From contig JBNLET010000092.1 of assembly GCA_050305135.1 (NCBI GenBank), forward strand, positions 1 through 12,998: a stretch of DNA of 12,998 bases. The letters are read 5' to 3'. The stretch's first letter is position 1. Each line of letters opens with the position of its first letter. Source of the stretch: Cognatazoarcus sp050305135 (GTDB taxonomy: Bacteria > Pseudomonadota > Gammaproteobacteria > Burkholderiales > Rhodocyclaceae). Under the pieces are notes generated by a model. It saw only the letters and a list, made by a program, of their open reading frames with translations. It was not told the DNA's origin and made no database searches. Both the position numbers and the translations under genes were made by a program. This document shows positions 6,761 through 12,998 of the stretch, in pieces.

Positions 6761-6817
6761 CTAGGGTTTGTCGCCGCAATGGAATTGTAGGCCGATGCGA
6801 AATTCCTTCAGCTTCAT
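6761..6817 (-). pseudogene. Truncated 5' scrap of a small conserved-protein gene
   Basis: On the minus strand, ATG 6817-6815 begins MKLKEFRIGLQFHCGDKP and then hits TAG. The pattern resembles the start of a small conserved hypothetical family that I remember as beginning MKxxdFrIGxxF, followed by a conserved Trp-Arg-Cys. Here TAG falls where Trp would be (TGG to TAG) and the next codons read Arg-Cys before the similarity stops about ten bases short of the inverted-repeat arm. This suggests a gene cut by arrival of the repeat. No good ribosome site is seen. The family assignment is from memory and uncertain. Confidence 0.35.
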
Positions 6818-6999
6818 CGTCCGTGACCCGCCAGGGTCCGGTCGCACCAACCGGGTTGGGTCGCCGCCGGCGGAGCGGAGGCTGGGCCTACTCCCGTGAT
6901 CTTGGCCGTGACGTGACTGAGGGAAACGGAAGCCCTTCCTCAGCCGCGATGGCGGCGCATAGCTCGATCCGTTGGCGAGCGATCCGCGCCCCGATATCC

Positions 7000-7028
7000 T
7001 TTTCAAAATAAGTCTGAACGCATAATAT
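7000..7028 (+). promoter_or_regulatory. Candidate sigma-70 promoter of the membrane-protein gene
   Basis: TTTTCA (7000-7005), a 17-base spacer and TAATAT (7023-7028) form the most AT-rich patch in this part of the window. It would give a leader of about 60 bases before ATG 7094. It is inside the inverted-repeat pair, so the gene would carry its own promoter if the unit moved or inverted. Confidence 0.45.
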
Positions 7029-7093
7029 TTCCGACCTTGCGGCCCGCCATGGAGCCGCCTTTCATGGTCGCAGCACCATTTCAGAGGCGTAGC

Positions 7094-8218
7094 ATGACAA
7101 AGATTCTGTACAGTGGAATCGATCAGGACGGCGTCAGCCGATCCGGATTCATTGATGCCGAGAACAACCACGACGCTGTCGGAATCTTGATTGAAAAGGG
7201 CTTTTCGAAGATTCAGTTGCACAATGACACGGTATTTGCGTCGGACCGTAAGGAACTCGACGGACTGGGTGAAGACGAGCGCGAGGCGATCGCGGCGTTC
7301 GAGATCACGAACATGAAGAAGCCAGGGACGTCAGGATTCCTCGCGCAGGTTCTGCGGTCGAACAGGCTCGTGATTCTGGTCGGACTCGCGCTGATAGTTT
7401 GGGGGCAGTTCGAGGGCAGCGGTCTCCTGATGATTGCCGGTGCCGTCGTGGCCGCGATCGTGCCTGCGATCTCCCTGTGGAACTATCGACACGCGCGCAA
7501 CTATGACCGGCTCCTGCGCGCATGCGCTGAGGGCCGCTGGGAAGAGGCGATTGCCCTGATCGACGGGCTTCGGCCGCACATGAAGGCCCCGTCAATGGCT
7601 TTCGACCTGGATGTGCGCGAGGCATGCATTCGTGCTAAACGCGGATCGATCGAAGAAGCCTTGAAGATCGTCGGAAAGTGGCGCGAGACGCTGCATGAGC
7701 AGTCGCCGGGCCTGTATGAATCTCGAATCGCCTCCGTCTACCACGCCGCGGGGGAACATCACCAATTCGTCGAATTGATGCGGACCGCCTATTTTGAAGC
7801 GTCCGAGAACCAGTCGATGGTCATCGATCTCGCGCTTGCCGAGGCGCGACTCGGGGATGTTGCCAAGGCCGAAGTGCTGCTGCGCAATGTGCGCGCGGCA
7901 GAACTCCCCAGTTTCGCGCTGCCGTTCATCGATTGGGTCAAGGGGCTGGTGGCTAAGAGAAACAACGATTCGCAAGCTCGACTGCATCTGGCGAGCGCCG
8001 TCTCCGGACTGCTCGCATTTGCGGAAAATCCTGCCGTCTGGACCAGCCTGGCCCTTTGCGTCGGCTACTATGCCGCGTCCCTGCCAGCCGACGCAGACCG
8101 GCACAAGGCCGAAAGCCTGCTGGGCCGGATGTCGACGATATTGTCTGTCCATGCCGAGCAGGCGCTGCTCGAAGAACTTACCGAGAAATACCCGAATTGG
8201 ATGTCCGCCGGGGCGTAA
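7094..8218 (+). CDS. Membrane protein: GspF-N-like head, two-helix hairpin, helical-repeat (TPR-like) tail
   Basis: A 374-residue protein of unknown function. Residues 1-45 (YSGIDQDGVSRSGFIDAENN, then an A-x5-EKGF-x2-I motif) look like the small N-terminal domain of GspF/PilC inner-membrane proteins. Residues about 91-130 hold two hydrophobic helices separated by GQFEGSG, predicting a membrane hairpin with both ends in the cytoplasm. From about 132 the protein is a series of helical pairs with TPR-like spacing (GRWEEAIALID, RGSIEEALKIVGKW, AEARLGDVAKAEVLLRNV, KAESLLGRMSTIL), a protein-interaction surface. The start ATG 7094 has GAGG six bases upstream; earlier in-frame ATGs lack this. Its codons use visibly more A/T than the surrounding genes, compatible with transfer. 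It is bracketed by the 170-bp inverted repeat. It could be a scaffold or secretion-related accessory; no enzyme motif is present. Confidence 0.75.
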   Translation: MTKILYSGIDQDGVSRSGFIDAENNHDAVGILIEKGFSKIQLHNDTVFASDRKELDGLGEDEREAIAAFEITNMKKPGTSGFLAQVLRSNRLVILVGLALIVWGQFEGSGLLMIAGAVVAAIVPAISLWNYRHARNYDRLLRACAEGRWEEAIALIDGLRPHMKAPSMAFDLDVREACIRAKRGSIEEALKIVGKWRETLHEQSPGLYESRIASVYHAAGEHHQFVELMRTAYFEASENQSMVIDLALAEARLGDVAKAEVLLRNVRAAELPSFALPFIDWVKGLVAKRNNDSQARLHLASAVSGLLAFAENPAVWTSLALCVGYYAASLPADADRHKAESLLGRMSTILSVHAEQALLEELTEKYPNWMSAGA

Positions 8219-8391
8219 GCCGCAGTCCGGCCCGCGGCGCCCAAAGCCGGAGCGTGGTTTCGGGTTGCTCGCCCGGCTCGGCAACGGTGGGTCAGGCGTT
8301 CCAGCGAAGACGTCACCGGGCCTGCTCCTTCGCGATTGCATCCCCGTCGTGACCAGCCGGAACCTCCGGGGCCAGGAACCTCTGGGGCAAA

Positions 8392-8559
8392 GTCTAGAAA
8401 GGTAGCAAACCACCGATTCAGCGAACGGCGGCTTCCCGATGCCACTTCAGTCGAAAAAGGCGGACTTCTGGACGTCTGCAACGGCCGATCAACCGCCGCT
8501 GGCGGGCTGAAGCCCGCCCTACGGCATTTCGACGTCATGCGTAGTCGACGAACGGCTCC
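8392..8559 (-). repeat. Right arm of ~170-bp inverted repeat
   Basis: Reverse complement counterpart of 6573-6742, running from GTCTAGAAA (8392-8400) to the outer end of REP unit C. The REP part is nearly identical to the left arm, while the inner part has diverged by about 15%. About 1.65 kb containing one gene lies between the arms. Confidence 0.85.
8483..8559 (-). repeat. REP-like 77-bp unit, copy C
   Basis: Hairpin GGCGGGCTGAAGCCCGCC at 8501-8518 followed by CTAC (GTAG on the minus strand) at 8519-8522. It shares the B-type variants (GCCGCTGG, CATTTCG). It is followed by copy D at an exact 80-base period. Confidence 0.85.
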
Positions 8560-8562
8560 TCC

Positions 8563-8639
8563 GGCCGATCAACCGCCTCTGGCGGGCTGAAGCCCGCCCT
8601 ACGGCATCTCGACGTCATGCGTAGTCGACGAATGGCCGC
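8563..8639 (-). repeat. REP-like 77-bp unit, copy D
   Basis: Hairpin at 8581-8598, CTAC at 8599-8602. It carries the A-type variants (GCCTCTGG, CATCTCG, GAATGGCC) and its reverse complement matches copy A across all 77 bases by eye, although its immediate tandem neighbour C is B-type. Confidence 0.85.
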
Positions 8640-8994
8640 TCCGGTCGAGGTCTCTCCGCGGGCATCCTCTTCCTTGGCCTATGGGCGCAACCCGGGGCGG
8701 CACGACCCCGAAGCGACCGGTCTCGCCGCGGTGCGCTTGGGGCACGCTTGCCACGCGAGCGACGAATCCGGGCGTTCCTGGGTTGCTGATTGCCGTATCG
8801 GTGGCGATCGCGCCTCATGACCGATGCGCGGCAACTCCGACCGACTGAAGGAGAAGCTCGAGGTCGGACTCGTCCGCTCGATCGACGAACAACCGCAACC
8901 GGGTGGGGAAATTTGCTTGCCGTTGGCGGGCGTGCGGCCAGCGCCGGGTGCTGCCCTTCGCCGCCGGCCTGCCGGTACGGTAGCCCGGTTCCGT

Positions 8995-9537
8995 TCAGGG
9001 CTTTGCGACCCAGTCGAGATAGCCCTGCAGGTATTGGGCAAGGAGCGCCGCGGTGGCCTCGTCCGCGAGCTTGCCGGCGCCGTCGAAGGCCTTGTGCGCC
9101 GAGGCCAGCAGGAAATCCGGCGCGCGATGGACCGGCGCCAGCGTGGCGGCCAGGACTTCGCGCAGATGGACCTGCGCCCGGGCGCCTCCCAAGCTGCTCG
9201 GCGAGGCGCTCAGGATGCCGCTCGGCTTGCCCCGCAGCACCGATTTGTATGCCGGCCGGGATGCCCAGTCGATGGCGTTCTTCAGCACGCCGGGCACGCT
9301 GTAGTTGTACTCCGGGGTCGCGAACAGCAAGCCGTCGGCCGCCGCGATCGCCTCCAGCAGTTGCACGACCGGCGCGGGCTTGCGCTCACCGTCCAGGTCG
9401 CCGTTGTAAAGCGGGATCTCGGCGAGATCGAAGATCCGCAGGGTGGCGCGGCCTGCCAGTGCGTCGCCGGCCGCCTTCAGCAGGCGGGTGTTGTGGGAAT
9501 CCTGTCTCAAACTGCCGCTGATGCCCAAGATATTCAT
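8995..9537 (-). CDS. NADPH-dependent FMN reductase-family flavoprotein
   Basis: A 180-residue flavodoxin-fold protein of the NAD(P)H:FMN/quinone/chromate reductase family (ChrR/YieF/azobenzene reductase group), a soluble cytoplasmic enzyme that passes electrons from NADPH through FMN to quinones or other acceptors. Signatures are the FMN phosphate loop GISGSLRQDSHN (5-16) and the flavin loop TPEYNYSVPGVLKNAIDW (74-91), then SLGGARAQVHLREVL near 115-129. Length is typical. ATG 9537-9535 has a strong AGGAGG seven bases upstream. It lies 100 bases behind the F420-reductase-family gene on the same strand, so a two-gene redox operon is likely. The physiological acceptor cannot be told from sequence. 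Confidence 0.9.
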   Translation of the reverse strand: MNILGISGSLRQDSHNTRLLKAAGDALAGRATLRIFDLAEIPLYNGDLDGERKPAPVVQLLEAIAAADGLLFATPEYNYSVPGVLKNAIDWASRPAYKSVLRGKPSGILSASPSSLGGARAQVHLREVLAATLAPVHRAPDFLLASAHKAFDGAGKLADEATAALLAQYLQGYLDWVAKP

Positions 9538-9566
9538 CGTTCGACCTCCTTGTGCTTGCTGTGTAC

Positions 9567-9582
9567 GCGCGGGATCCCGCGC
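9567..9582. repeat. Perfect 16-bp palindrome between the two redox genes
   Basis: GCGCGGGATCCCGCGC lies between the two minus-strand genes. A degenerate relative, GCGCGGGTCCCGTG, sits at 9617-9630, 50 bases away. It could form a strong mRNA hairpin that separates expression of the two genes, or be a chance G/C palindrome. There is no T-run on the minus strand, so an intrinsic terminator is not supported. Confidence 0.4.
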
Positions 9583-9637
9583 ATCGACGAGTCCATTTTC
9601 TCCCGGACTCGAACCAGCGCGGGTCCCGTGTCGGTGA

Positions 9638-10270
9638 TCAGGCCTTGCGCAGCCAGGTGGGGGCGATGGCCGTGCCGAGCCCGGCGCCGTAGCCGAGATA
9701 GATGTTCAGGCCGGCCACCGGCTCCAGGTAGCGGGCATTGACCAGGCCGCCGGCGTCGATCACTTCGAAGCCGATGGCGGTGGCGATCTCGGTCGCGGCG
9801 CGCTTGGCGCGTTCGCTGTCGCTGGCCACGAACACGCTCACCCGTTGGCTGGCGCCGAAGTCCGCGCCCTCGGCAAGCACCTGGGCAAAGACGGTGTTGA
9901 AGGCCTTGACCACCTCGGCGCCGGGAATCGCGCGGGCGATCTCCTCGGCCGCGGAAGTGTCGTGGCCGATCGTCAGGCCCATGTAGTCCGCGGTCAGCGG
10001 GTTGGTGATGTCGATCACCACCTTGCCGTTCAAGGTGCCGAGCGATTGCAAGGCCGGGATCGAATCGCCGAACGCGGTGGCGAGCACCACCACGTCCGCC
10101 CAGCCGGCCGCGTTGTCCGCCGGCACGGCCTCGGCGCCGGGGTGGGCTGCCGCCAGTTGCGCGGCCTTGTCCGCGTTGCGAGCCGTGATGCGGACCTGCT
10201 GCCCGCTGGCGACCAGTTGTTTGACGAAGGCCGAACCCATGTTGCCGGCACCGACGACGAGAACTTTCAT
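9638..10270 (-). CDS. NADPH-dependent F420 reductase-family protein (NADP-binding oxidoreductase)
   Basis: A 210-residue Rossmann protein with the dinucleotide loop VVGAGNMGS (GxGxxG at 7-12), TARN at about 29-32 where the NADP 2'-phosphate would sit, DVVVLAT, DITNPLT and VVKAFNT, all typical of the NADP oxidoreductase/F420-dependent family (PF03807-type). Most bacterial members occur in organisms without F420 and their true partner is unknown, so the name marks family only. The upstream ATG at 10276-10274 touches the AGGAG directly, with no spacing. The second ATG (10270-10268, MKVLVVGAGN) has the normal six-base spacing and is taken as the start. It precedes the FMN reductase gene, probably in one transcript, with a LysR-like palindrome about 100 bases upstream. 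Confidence 0.88.
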   Translation of the reverse strand: MKVLVVGAGNMGSAFVKQLVASGQQVRITARNADKAAQLAAAHPGAEAVPADNAAGWADVVVLATAFGDSIPALQSLGTLNGKVVIDITNPLTADYMGLTIGHDTSAAEEIARAIPGAEVVKAFNTVFAQVLAEGADFGASQRVSVFVASDSERAKRAATEIATAIGFEVIDAGGLVNARYLEPVAGLNIYLGYGAGLGTAIAPTWLRKA

Positions 10271-10762
10271 GATCATCTCCTGTTGTGCATGCGCAGCGAC
10301 CCTGCTGCGATGGGAGTGACTCTAAATGTCATCGAATCAGGGATAAAGACGGATTGCTTCGATTTACTGTTGCAAATGGTGCAACAATTGGCCGCGATGA
10401 GGGTGCCGAACAGGCGATGCCCGGACCGGGTTCGGGCAGCTTCGGATCGGTGCGGAGGGGTCGCCCCGGCTTGTCGGCCCATGGACGCCTCTCCGCCGGC
10501 CGTCGGGCATCGGCTTTCGAGGGCCAGATCCACAAGGAGTGCAAGTGAAGAGACCGCCAGACGTGCATGGCCGGGCGGCACTTGCCAACCGCTTGCGGTA
10601 TCGAAACGGTCGCTCGGCAAGCGCCGGGCAATGGCCTCGTGCCAAAGACGGCACGGGAGGGCTGGGCGATGCCGCCTTCCCGGTTGCCCCGCCATCGCGA
10701 TCGGTACTCGGCGGCGTGCCGCCGTGTCCGGACGCGGCTACCGCCGGTCGCTCGGCCCTTTG
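10271..10762. other. 492-base gap with operator-like palindrome
   Basis: No gene is recognised; frames here are repeats of small, Arg/Gly-rich shadows. The part next to the F420-reductase gene (10310-10390) is AT-richer and holds a 19-bp palindrome. No divergent regulator gene is present, although such palindromes often sit beside one. 10390-10762 shows nothing further. Confidence 0.5.
10368..10386. promoter_or_regulatory. Operator-like palindrome (LysR-type T-N11-A)
   Basis: TGTTGCAAATGGTGCAACA has perfect 7-bp arms around AATGG and contains T-N11-A within its dyad, the loose consensus for LysR-type regulators; other regulator families also bind such dyads. It lies 98 bases upstream of the F420-reductase-family gene start on the minus strand, a plausible activator distance. 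The regulator is not encoded in this window. Confidence 0.45.
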
Positions 10763-11113
10763 CTACTCCACCCGCTCGATCGTCGCATCGACCTTGCCGG
10801 GCGCGGCGATGGCGTCGAGGCCGGACAGGATCCGGCCCAACGGCACCAGGCCTTTCGCGTAGCCGAAGTCCTTGTGAAAGATCGCCAGGTTGCCCCAGGG
10901 GGCGAAGTAGGCGAGGTCGCCGATCGAGGGGTCGAAGCCGTTGGGCGCATCCGCCGTCGACAGCTTTCTCGGCAGGTAGGCGATCTTCTCGGTGGCCGCG
11001 TAGTCTTCGAGAGGCAGTTTCAGCGGCAGCAGGGAGAGCAAGTCCCTGGCTGTCGCACTGTCGTTCAATTGTGCGGTGACGGACCGGTCACCGATCGTCA
11101 GAAGGATCTTCAT
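10763..11113 (-). CDS. Cyclophilin-like-fold protein
   Basis: A 116-residue protein of the bacterial cyclophilin-like domain family (PF18050 type): MKILLTIGDRSVTAQLNDS, then TARDLLSLLPLKLPLEDY, KIAYLPRKLS, a GDLAYFAPWGNLAIFHKDFG block and a closing LVPLGRI-x-SG-LDAI-x-PGKV. Members share the beta-barrel of cyclophilins but usually lack the proline-isomerase residues; their function is unknown. ATG 11113-11111 is chosen because AGGAG and AAAGGA stand upstream and the family normally begins MKIxxTIGD. The frame is open further upstream, and an ATG at 11230-11228 would add MALALAITTCGPARAAPEPA, which reads like a short signal peptide, so an exported form is possible. Such genes often travel with F420-reductase- and FMN-reductase-family genes, as here, but the 492-base gap argues against one operon. 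Confidence 0.8.
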   Translation of the reverse strand: MKILLTIGDRSVTAQLNDSATARDLLSLLPLKLPLEDYAATEKIAYLPRKLSTADAPNGFDPSIGDLAYFAPWGNLAIFHKDFGYAKGLVPLGRILSGLDAIAAPGKVDATIERVE

Positions 11114-11419
11114 CGTCCTTTGCTCCTGATGCGTTGATCGAGATGCCTGGGCCGCGGCCGGGCGATCGGCGGCGGGTTCCGGTGCCGCCCGCGCGGGCCC
11201 GCATGTCGTGATCGCAAGGGCCAGGGCCATCCGGTCTGCGGATGATTGTGGTCGAGACCGACCGGAGTGCCCGGCATGGCCGAAACCTGCATGAAGGTAC
11301 CGACGGCACACACCTTCTTGCCGCTCGCCGAGAAGGTGGACCAACCGGCTGCGCGCCTGGCGCGCTCCCGGGGCTGGAGTCTGGTCCCGCCCTTCGGTGT
11401 TCGCAGGCCGGAGTGCTTC
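11114..11419. other. 306-base gap between SelO and the cyclophilin-like gene
   Basis: Apart from a possible N-terminal extension of the cyclophilin-like gene (to 11230, see that entry), nothing is recognised. No clear promoter or T-run terminator was seen on either strand. Confidence 0.4.
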
Positions 11420-12937
11420 TCAGGTGCCGCAAAAGGTCCGGAACGTGCGCATGAAGTCCCCCGGCGCCGGCTCGGCGTAGCGGGAGAACGCCGCGCGTTC
11501 CTCGTAGGGCGAGCGCAGCGCCGCCAGCAGTTGCTCGACGGGCGCCAGGTTGCCGTGCTCGGAGGCCTCGTCGAGCGCCTCCTCGACGCGATGGTTGCGG
11601 GCGATCAGCCACGGATTGACGCCGCGCATGCGTTGCGCGCGGCGGGCGGGCAGGGGCGGCTGCGCGGCTTCGCCGGCCCGTTCGTCCTCGCCGGCGCAGC
11701 GGGCGCGCCAGCGCGCGATCCAGGGGTCGGGCGCCGCCGCTTCGGCGAACAGCGCGCGCAGCGGCGCTTCGTCGCCCGCCGCGAGATCGGCGAGGCGCCG
11801 CCAGGCGAGCGTGAAATCGATCTGATGCCGGTGCAGCAATTGCAGCCAGTCATCGGCCAGTTCGGTATCGATCCTGTCGCCGTCGTGCACCTGTCCGGCC
11901 AGGCCGAGCTTGGCGCGCATGCCGGCGAGCCAGTGCTGCCGGTAGCGCTCCGGGAAGGCGTCGAGCACTTCGGTGGCGAGTTCGACCGCCCGCTGCTGCT
12001 CGCCGTCGATCAGCGGCAGCAGCGTCTCGGCGAAGCGTGCCAGGTTCCAGCACGCGATGCGCGGCTGCTGCTGGTAGGCGTAGCGGCCGAAATCGTCGAT
12101 CGAGCTGAACACCGCCTGCGGGTCGTAGCTCTCCATGAAAGCGCAGGGGCCGTAGTCGATGGTCTCGCCGGACAGGCTCATGTTGTCGGTGTTCATGACA
12201 CCGTGGATGAAACCCACGTGCATCCATTGCGCCACCAGCGCCGCCTGCCGCTCGGCGACCGCGGCCAGCAGGCGCAGCGCGCCGTCCGGCGCGCCGAGCA
12301 GGGCGGGGTCGTGGCGGGCGATCGTGTAGTCGGCCAGCCTGGCGATCTGCTCGTCGTTGCCGTGGGCGGCGAAGAACTGGAAGGTGCCGACACGCAGATG
12401 GCTGTCGGCAATCCGCGTGAGCGTGGCGCCCGGCAGCGGCCGCTCGCGGAAAACTCGCTCGCCGGTCGCCACCACCGCCAGCGCGCGCGTGGTGGGGATG
12501 CCCAGCGCGTGCATCGCCTCGCCGATCACGACCTCGCGCAGCATCGGCCCGATCGCGGCCTTGCCGTCGCCGCGGCGCGAGAACGGCGTCCTGCCCGAGC
12601 CCTTGAAGGCGATGTCGCGGCGCCGGCCCCGGCGGTCGATGAGCTCGCCGATCAGCAGCGCGCGGCCGTCGCCGAGCTGGGGCGAGAACTGGCCGAACTG
12701 GTGGCCCGCGTAGGCCTGCGCGATCGGCGCCGCGCCGCCCGGCAGCCGGTTGCCGGAGAAGATCTCGGCCAGTTCGGCGGGATCCCGTCCGGCGAGATCG
12801 AGCCCGAGCTCCTCGGCCAGCGGGTGGTTGAAGTAGAGCAGCTTCGGTGCCGGCACCCGCTCCGGCTCGCACGGTACGTAGAAGCCGACGAGTTCGCGGG
12901 CGTAGCTGTTGTCGAAGCCGAACTGCATGCCATCCAT
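11420..12937 (-). CDS. selO: Protein adenylyltransferase SelO (YdiU/UPF0061)
   Basis: A 505-residue pseudokinase-fold enzyme that transfers AMP from ATP to Ser/Thr/Tyr of other proteins, linked to redox-stress responses. Family landmarks appear in order: an N-terminal FDNSYARELVGFYVPCEPE, GLDL, FSGNRLPGGAAPIAQAYAGHQFGQ (60-83), LGDGRALLIGE, the nucleotide-binding KGSGRTPFSRRGDGKAA (112-128), GIPTTRALA, HGVMNTDN (245-252) and DYGPCAFMESYDP (261-273) with the metal-binding Asn252 and Asp261, and the terminal RTFCGT with C503, where many homologues carry a redox-active Cys or Sec. Full length, with no missing key residue. MDGMQFG has two possible starts (12937 or 12928); neither has a strong ribosome site. 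It stands alone with its own upstream region at the right edge. Confidence 0.95.
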   Translation of the reverse strand: MDGMQFGFDNSYARELVGFYVPCEPERVPAPKLLYFNHPLAEELGLDLAGRDPAELAEIFSGNRLPGGAAPIAQAYAGHQFGQFSPQLGDGRALLIGELIDRRGRRRDIAFKGSGRTPFSRRGDGKAAIGPMLREVVIGEAMHALGIPTTRALAVVATGERVFRERPLPGATLTRIADSHLRVGTFQFFAAHGNDEQIARLADYTIARHDPALLGAPDGALRLLAAVAERQAALVAQWMHVGFIHGVMNTDNMSLSGETIDYGPCAFMESYDPQAVFSSIDDFGRYAYQQQPRIACWNLARFAETLLPLIDGEQQRAVELATEVLDAFPERYRQHWLAGMRAKLGLAGQVHDGDRIDTELADDWLQLLHRHQIDFTLAWRRLADLAAGDEAPLRALFAEAAAPDPWIARWRARCAGEDERAGEAAQPPLPARRAQRMRGVNPWLIARNHRVEEALDEASEHGNLAPVEQLLAALRSPYEERAAFSRYAEPAPGDFMRTFRTFCGT

Positions 12938-12950
12938 CGGGGCACCCCGT

Positions 12951-12968
12951 CACCGCACCGTTGCGGTG
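12951..12968. promoter_or_regulatory. Inverted repeat upstream of selO
   Basis: CACCGCA-CCGT-TGCGGTG has perfect 7-bp arms and sits 14 bases ahead of the first selO ATG. It could be an operator or a 5'-leader hairpin. Only 61 bases of upstream sequence are visible, so promoter elements cannot be placed with confidence. Confidence 0.35.
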
Positions 12969-12998
12969 CACGATAAAGGCACAGGATAGCGCTGCCGG

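Larger units (their letters stand above)
6454..7093. other. 640-base gap with hairpins, REP unit B, gene scrap and promoter
   Basis: No complete gene. In order it holds hairpins CTGCC-GGGTT-GGCAG (6487-6501) and GGCGAC-CT-GTCGCC (6524-6537) after the toxin, the left arm of the long inverted repeat with REP unit B (6573-6742), a minus-strand gene scrap (6761-6817), and an AT-rich promoter candidate (7000-7028) before the membrane-protein gene. Frames reading into the repeat (for example MTSKCRRAGFSPPAAVDRP) are repeat translations. Confidence 0.6.
8219..8994. other. 776-base gap with right inverted-repeat arm and REP tandem
   Basis: No secure gene. It holds the right arm (8392-8559) and REP units C and D in 80-base tandem (8483-8639). 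Beyond D, 8640-8994 has no repeats. A short plus-strand stretch from ATG 8824 (MRGNSDRLKEKLEVGLVRSI) looks protein-like but has no proper continuation, and may be a scrap. The minus-strand FMN reductase gene ends at 8995. Confidence 0.5.

Noticed and set aside
5471..8639. CRISPR array or integron attC sites
   Set aside because: Only four repeats, in both orientations with kilobase gaps, no spacers of constant length and no cas or integrase gene. The GTAG-hairpin layout fits REP better.
9845..11137. A 430-residue plus-strand frame across the F420-reductase and cyclophilin-like genes
   Set aside because: It spans two genes and their gap on the opposite strand, with Arg/Gly/Val-rich shadow composition.
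11246..12976. A 576-residue plus-strand frame opposite selO
   Set aside because: It covers selO exactly on the other strand, and selO carries all family motifs. The frame is Arg/Gly/Val-rich with no recognisable domain.

Overview
The window is GC-rich (clearly above 60% G+C by eye) and compact. Its gene content (betaproteobacterial-type SelO, FolE2, a corrinoid-activating ASKHA protein and abundant REP-type hairpins) suggests a betaproteobacterium, most plausibly of the Rhodocyclales (Thauera/Azoarcus-like). That placement is inferred from family resemblance, not proven.

Region 1 (1-4463, + strand) is a one-carbon/corrinoid block. It holds the 3' end of a methyltetrahydrofolate:corrinoid methyltransferase, a 455-base spacer with paired G/C-rich hairpins, a reductive activator of corrinoid proteins (2Fe-2S domain plus DUF4445/ASKHA domain), the GTP cyclohydrolase FolE2, and a small eight-cysteine iron-sulfur protein. 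The last three genes overlap end to start and look like one translationally coupled operon. A coherent reading is that methyl groups removed from a methylated substrate pass through a corrinoid protein to tetrahydrofolate, the activator rescues oxidised Co(II), and FolE2 supplies pterin for the folate pool. The methyl-donor methyltransferase and the corrinoid protein would lie upstream, outside the window.

Region 2 (4464-8994) is an accessory island. It contains a lone hypothetical gene (4905-5339), a RelB/ParE-like toxin-antitoxin pair (5843-6453), and an unusual membrane protein (7094-8218) with a GspF-N-like head, a two-helix membrane hairpin and a helical-repeat tail. Four copies of a 77-bp REP-like unit (GTAG followed by a perfect 8-bp-arm hairpin) are nested as mirror pairs: A(+) 5471, B(+) 6573, C(-) 8483, D(-) 8563. 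A and D read as identical in opposite orientation. B and C belong to longer imperfect inverted repeats of about 170 bp flanking the membrane-protein gene. A nonsense-bearing gene scrap abuts the inner edge of the left arm. This arrangement is the most unusual signal in the window.

Region 3 (8995-12937, - strand) holds four ordinary housekeeping or accessory genes: an NADPH-dependent FMN reductase-family flavoprotein, an NADPH-dependent F420-reductase-family NADP-binding protein, a cyclophilin-like-fold protein, and the protein adenylyltransferase SelO. The two redox genes probably form an operon, with a 19-bp LysR-like palindrome about 100 bases upstream of the first.
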